Part shown: positions 39,579 through 41,205 of the stretch, in pieces
Layout of the letters: the number at the start of each line of letters is the position of its first letter
Position numbering within the stretch: the first letter of the stretch is position 1
DNA from: Lachnospiraceae bacterium
Lineage (GTDB): Bacteria; Bacillota; Clostridia; Lachnospirales; Lachnospiraceae
DNA length: 41,205 nucleotides
Assembly (NCBI GenBank): GCA_024681595.1
Contig: JAILAN010000113.1
Location: forward strand, 1-41,205
Direction: 5' to 3'
Notes under the pieces: generated by a model
Seen by the model: only the letters and a program-made list of their open reading frames with translations
Told to the model about the DNA's origin: nothing
Database searches by the model: none
Made by a program: the position numbers and the translations under genes

Positions 39579-41205
39579 CTGCCTGAGCAGCCAGAGCCGC
39601 TTCATATTCAGCCAATGCCTGGGCATTGGCATCCTCCTGGGCCTGTGCAGCTATCATGGCATTTGCCATCATCTCAGCTCTTTGCTGTTCTATCACAGCA
39701 TCAACACCGGGCTGCGTCATAAACTCAATGGTGTGGATACACTGTTTGGGTCCTACGACCTCATCCTCTTCCGGCGTAACATTGGCCGCCAGATTACCCG
39801 CATTGGCATCTCCCGACATCAGAACGTTATCAGGATATACCTCTACCACTCCCTCTGCCTTAAACGGGCATACATCGGTAGCGGGCAGTCCGCAGTACTG
39901 ACATATCTCACCCTGGAAGTGAACATCACATGTCTCAGTGGGAACGGTTCCCTCGGCGAAGTACTCTGTCTTCAGGCATCCGTCACACAGTCCCGGTATC
40001 GGCAGTTTGCCGGAATGAGCACAGACTGTAGCTGCAACGATACCGCTGGGTATGGTAAATGAAGCAGGCGGAAGATCCTCATGTATCTGACTCATTACCT
40101 TTCTCCAGAGCTTCTTGGCAATATTCCTCTCATCACCCGATCTTAACTTGGTATTGTTATCATATCCTTCCCAGACTGTGGCGGTATAGTAATTGGTATA
40201 GCCGGCGAACCATACATCGTTATAATCCGATGTTGTTCCGGTCTTACCTGCTATGGCAGTACCACCGAAATTAACGGAAGCACCGGTTCCCTGAGTGACA
40301 ACATCCTGCATGGCAGATGTCAGCAGCCATGCCGTAGTCTCTTTGATGACCTGGCGGGAATCGGGAATAGTATTGTCTATAACAACGTTACCGTCATGAT
40401 CCACGATCTTGGTATAGAGTTTGGGCTTAATGTATGTACCGCCGTTGGCTATGGTCGCATAGGCAGCATTCAGTTCTTCATTCGTAACGCCGTATGTCAG
40501 TCCGCCCAGAACCAGAGACTGCTGAATATCCGAAAATACATATGTCTCTCCGCCGATCGTTCTCTCTTCTCTGTCCACTATGGTAGTGAATCCGAAGTTT
40601 CTTAAATAATCAAATGCGAGCTGGGGCGTGATATAAGTAATGGTCTTGACGGCCAGAATGTTCATGGAATCGATGATTCCCTGACGGGCATTGCTAAGGC
40701 CCCTGTAGCCTTTGTACCAGTTGGATACAGGACGTCCGCCGGCATAGTTAAACGGTGCATCATTTATGGCTGTAGCGAGGGTTACCATCCCGGAATCAAA
40801 TGCCGGTGCATAACCTGCAACTATCTTAAAGCATGATCCGGGCTGACGCTTGGTATCAGTGGCACGGTTAAGTGTCCTGCTGCCTTCCTTGGAGCCGCGT
40901 CCGCCTACCATAGCTACTATATATCCGGTATTGTTCTCCTGAACCGTTATTGACACCTGCGGCTGTGCGGTCAGATTGACATTTTCATCATAAACCTCGT
41001 CACCGTTTTGAAGTATCGCAGCCTTGTAGCTTTCAATATCCGCATAGGCATCATCCTGTGAATCATATATCATATCAAAGCTTCCGGATCTGTTCTCACG
41101 GAAATACTTGCGGAACATCTCAGAGCTGTGATTCTCAAAGTCTCCGTTAGGTTTCTTGACAGTGAGCACATAACTCAGCAGCCATCTGCATCCACTGGGG
41201 AAATT
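39562..41205 (-). CDS. Class A penicillin-binding protein (PBP1A), 5' end beyond window
   Basis: Transpeptidase part of a bifunctional peptidoglycan synthase. The frame is open to the right window edge (547 codons), so the N-terminal membrane anchor and glycosyltransferase lie outside; the ATG/GTG near 41169 is not the true start. SxxK is in RQPGSCFKIVAG, SxN in DSMNILAVK, and KTG in GTAIAGKTGTTSDYNDVWF. A Cys-rich extension (CAHSGKLPIPGLCDGC, later CQYCGLPATDVC) and an Ala/Gln/Glu-rich tail follow, as in clostridial PBP1A. It crosses cell-wall peptides in the periplasm-like space. Confidence 0.93.
   Translation of the reverse strand, partial: NFPSGCRWLLSYVLTVKKPNGDFENHSSEMFRKYFRENRSGSFDMIYDSQDDAYADIESYKAAILQNGDEVYDENVNLTAQPQVSITVQENNTGYIVAMVGGRGSKEGSRTLNRATDTKRQPGSCFKIVAGYAPAFDSGMVTLATAINDAPFNYAGGRPVSNWYKGYRGLSNARQGIIDSMNILAVKTITYITPQLAFDYLRNFGFTTIVDREERTIGGETYVFSDIQQSLVLGGLTYGVTNEELNAAYATIANGGTYIKPKLYTKIVDHDGNVVIDNTIPDSRQVIKETTAWLLTSAMQDVVTQGTGASVNFGGTAIAGKTGTTSDYNDVWFAGYTNYYTATVWEGYDNNTKLRSGDERNIAKKLWRKVMSQIHEDLPPASFTIPSGIVAATVCAHSGKLPIPGLCDGCLKTEYFAEGTVPTETCDVHFQGEICQYCGLPATDVCPFKAEGVVEVYPDNVLMSGDANAGNLAANVTPEEDEVVGPKQCIHTIEFMTQPGVDAVIEQQRAEMMANAMIAAQAQEDANAQALAEYEAALAAQAANGDG

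Overview
This window looks like chromosome of a Lachnospiraceae bacterium, probably Butyrivibrio, Pseudobutyrivibrio or a close relative. The evidence is moderate GC with Gram-positive Shine-Dalgarno sites, a clp/tig/greA/folC block of Clostridia type, DUF1836 and YerC regulators, a class III fructose-bisphosphatase, and a signal-less GH9 cellodextrinase of the kind known from rumen Butyrivibrio. Genes are dense and nearly all lie on the minus strand. Only the GH9 gene and the yigZ/C39-like pair run the other way. I see no rRNA, tRNA, CRISPR array, prophage or transposase, and no gene-free stretch above 300 bases.

Layout, left to right. Positions 1-7308: a truncated gene remnant, rlmD, a small acidic membrane protein, pcrA, and a zinc-ribbon membrane protein next to an SPFH/zinc-ribbon protein. 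The last two resemble B. subtilis YdjG and YdjI, part of a phage-shock-like membrane-stress system. Positions 7445-10814: GH9 cellodextrinase, a cold-shock protein, a LytM/M23-like membrane protein without its metal ligands, and YerC. Positions 10912-18034: xthA with a DUF1836 regulator, then a tight dapA-dapB-fbp-hisA-flavoprotein run in which HisA is of the eukaryotic (yeast HIS6) type. Positions 18176-23847: valS, an 89-residue orphan with its own promoter and terminator, an ABC-2 exporter pair, and a LytTR/DUF3021 regulator pair. Positions 23886-29632: a nucleoside-uptake block (BMP lipoprotein, ABC ATPase, two permeases) followed by xpt. Positions 29688-38191: a nine-gene run mgtE-folC-orf50-TPR-greA-tig-clpP-clpX-engB. 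Positions 38287-41205: yigZ, a C39/papain-like protein and the 3' part of a class A penicillin-binding protein.

The least explained signal is a pair of hairpin elements at 24493-24567 and 28249-28304. They share an identical 25-nt inner core in opposite orientation, but each has its own unrelated, perfectly paired outer stem (20 and 14 bp). They bracket exactly the three nucleoside ABC-transporter genes, so in a read-through mRNA the two cores would be complementary. The copy upstream of the ATPase gene can also fold into a short terminator hairpin followed by six U. Other points worth a second look are a 50-residue gene between folC and the TPR gene, the metal-less M23 protein, the eukaryotic-type HisA, the zinc-ribbon/SPFH pair and the wHTH remnant beside rlmD.
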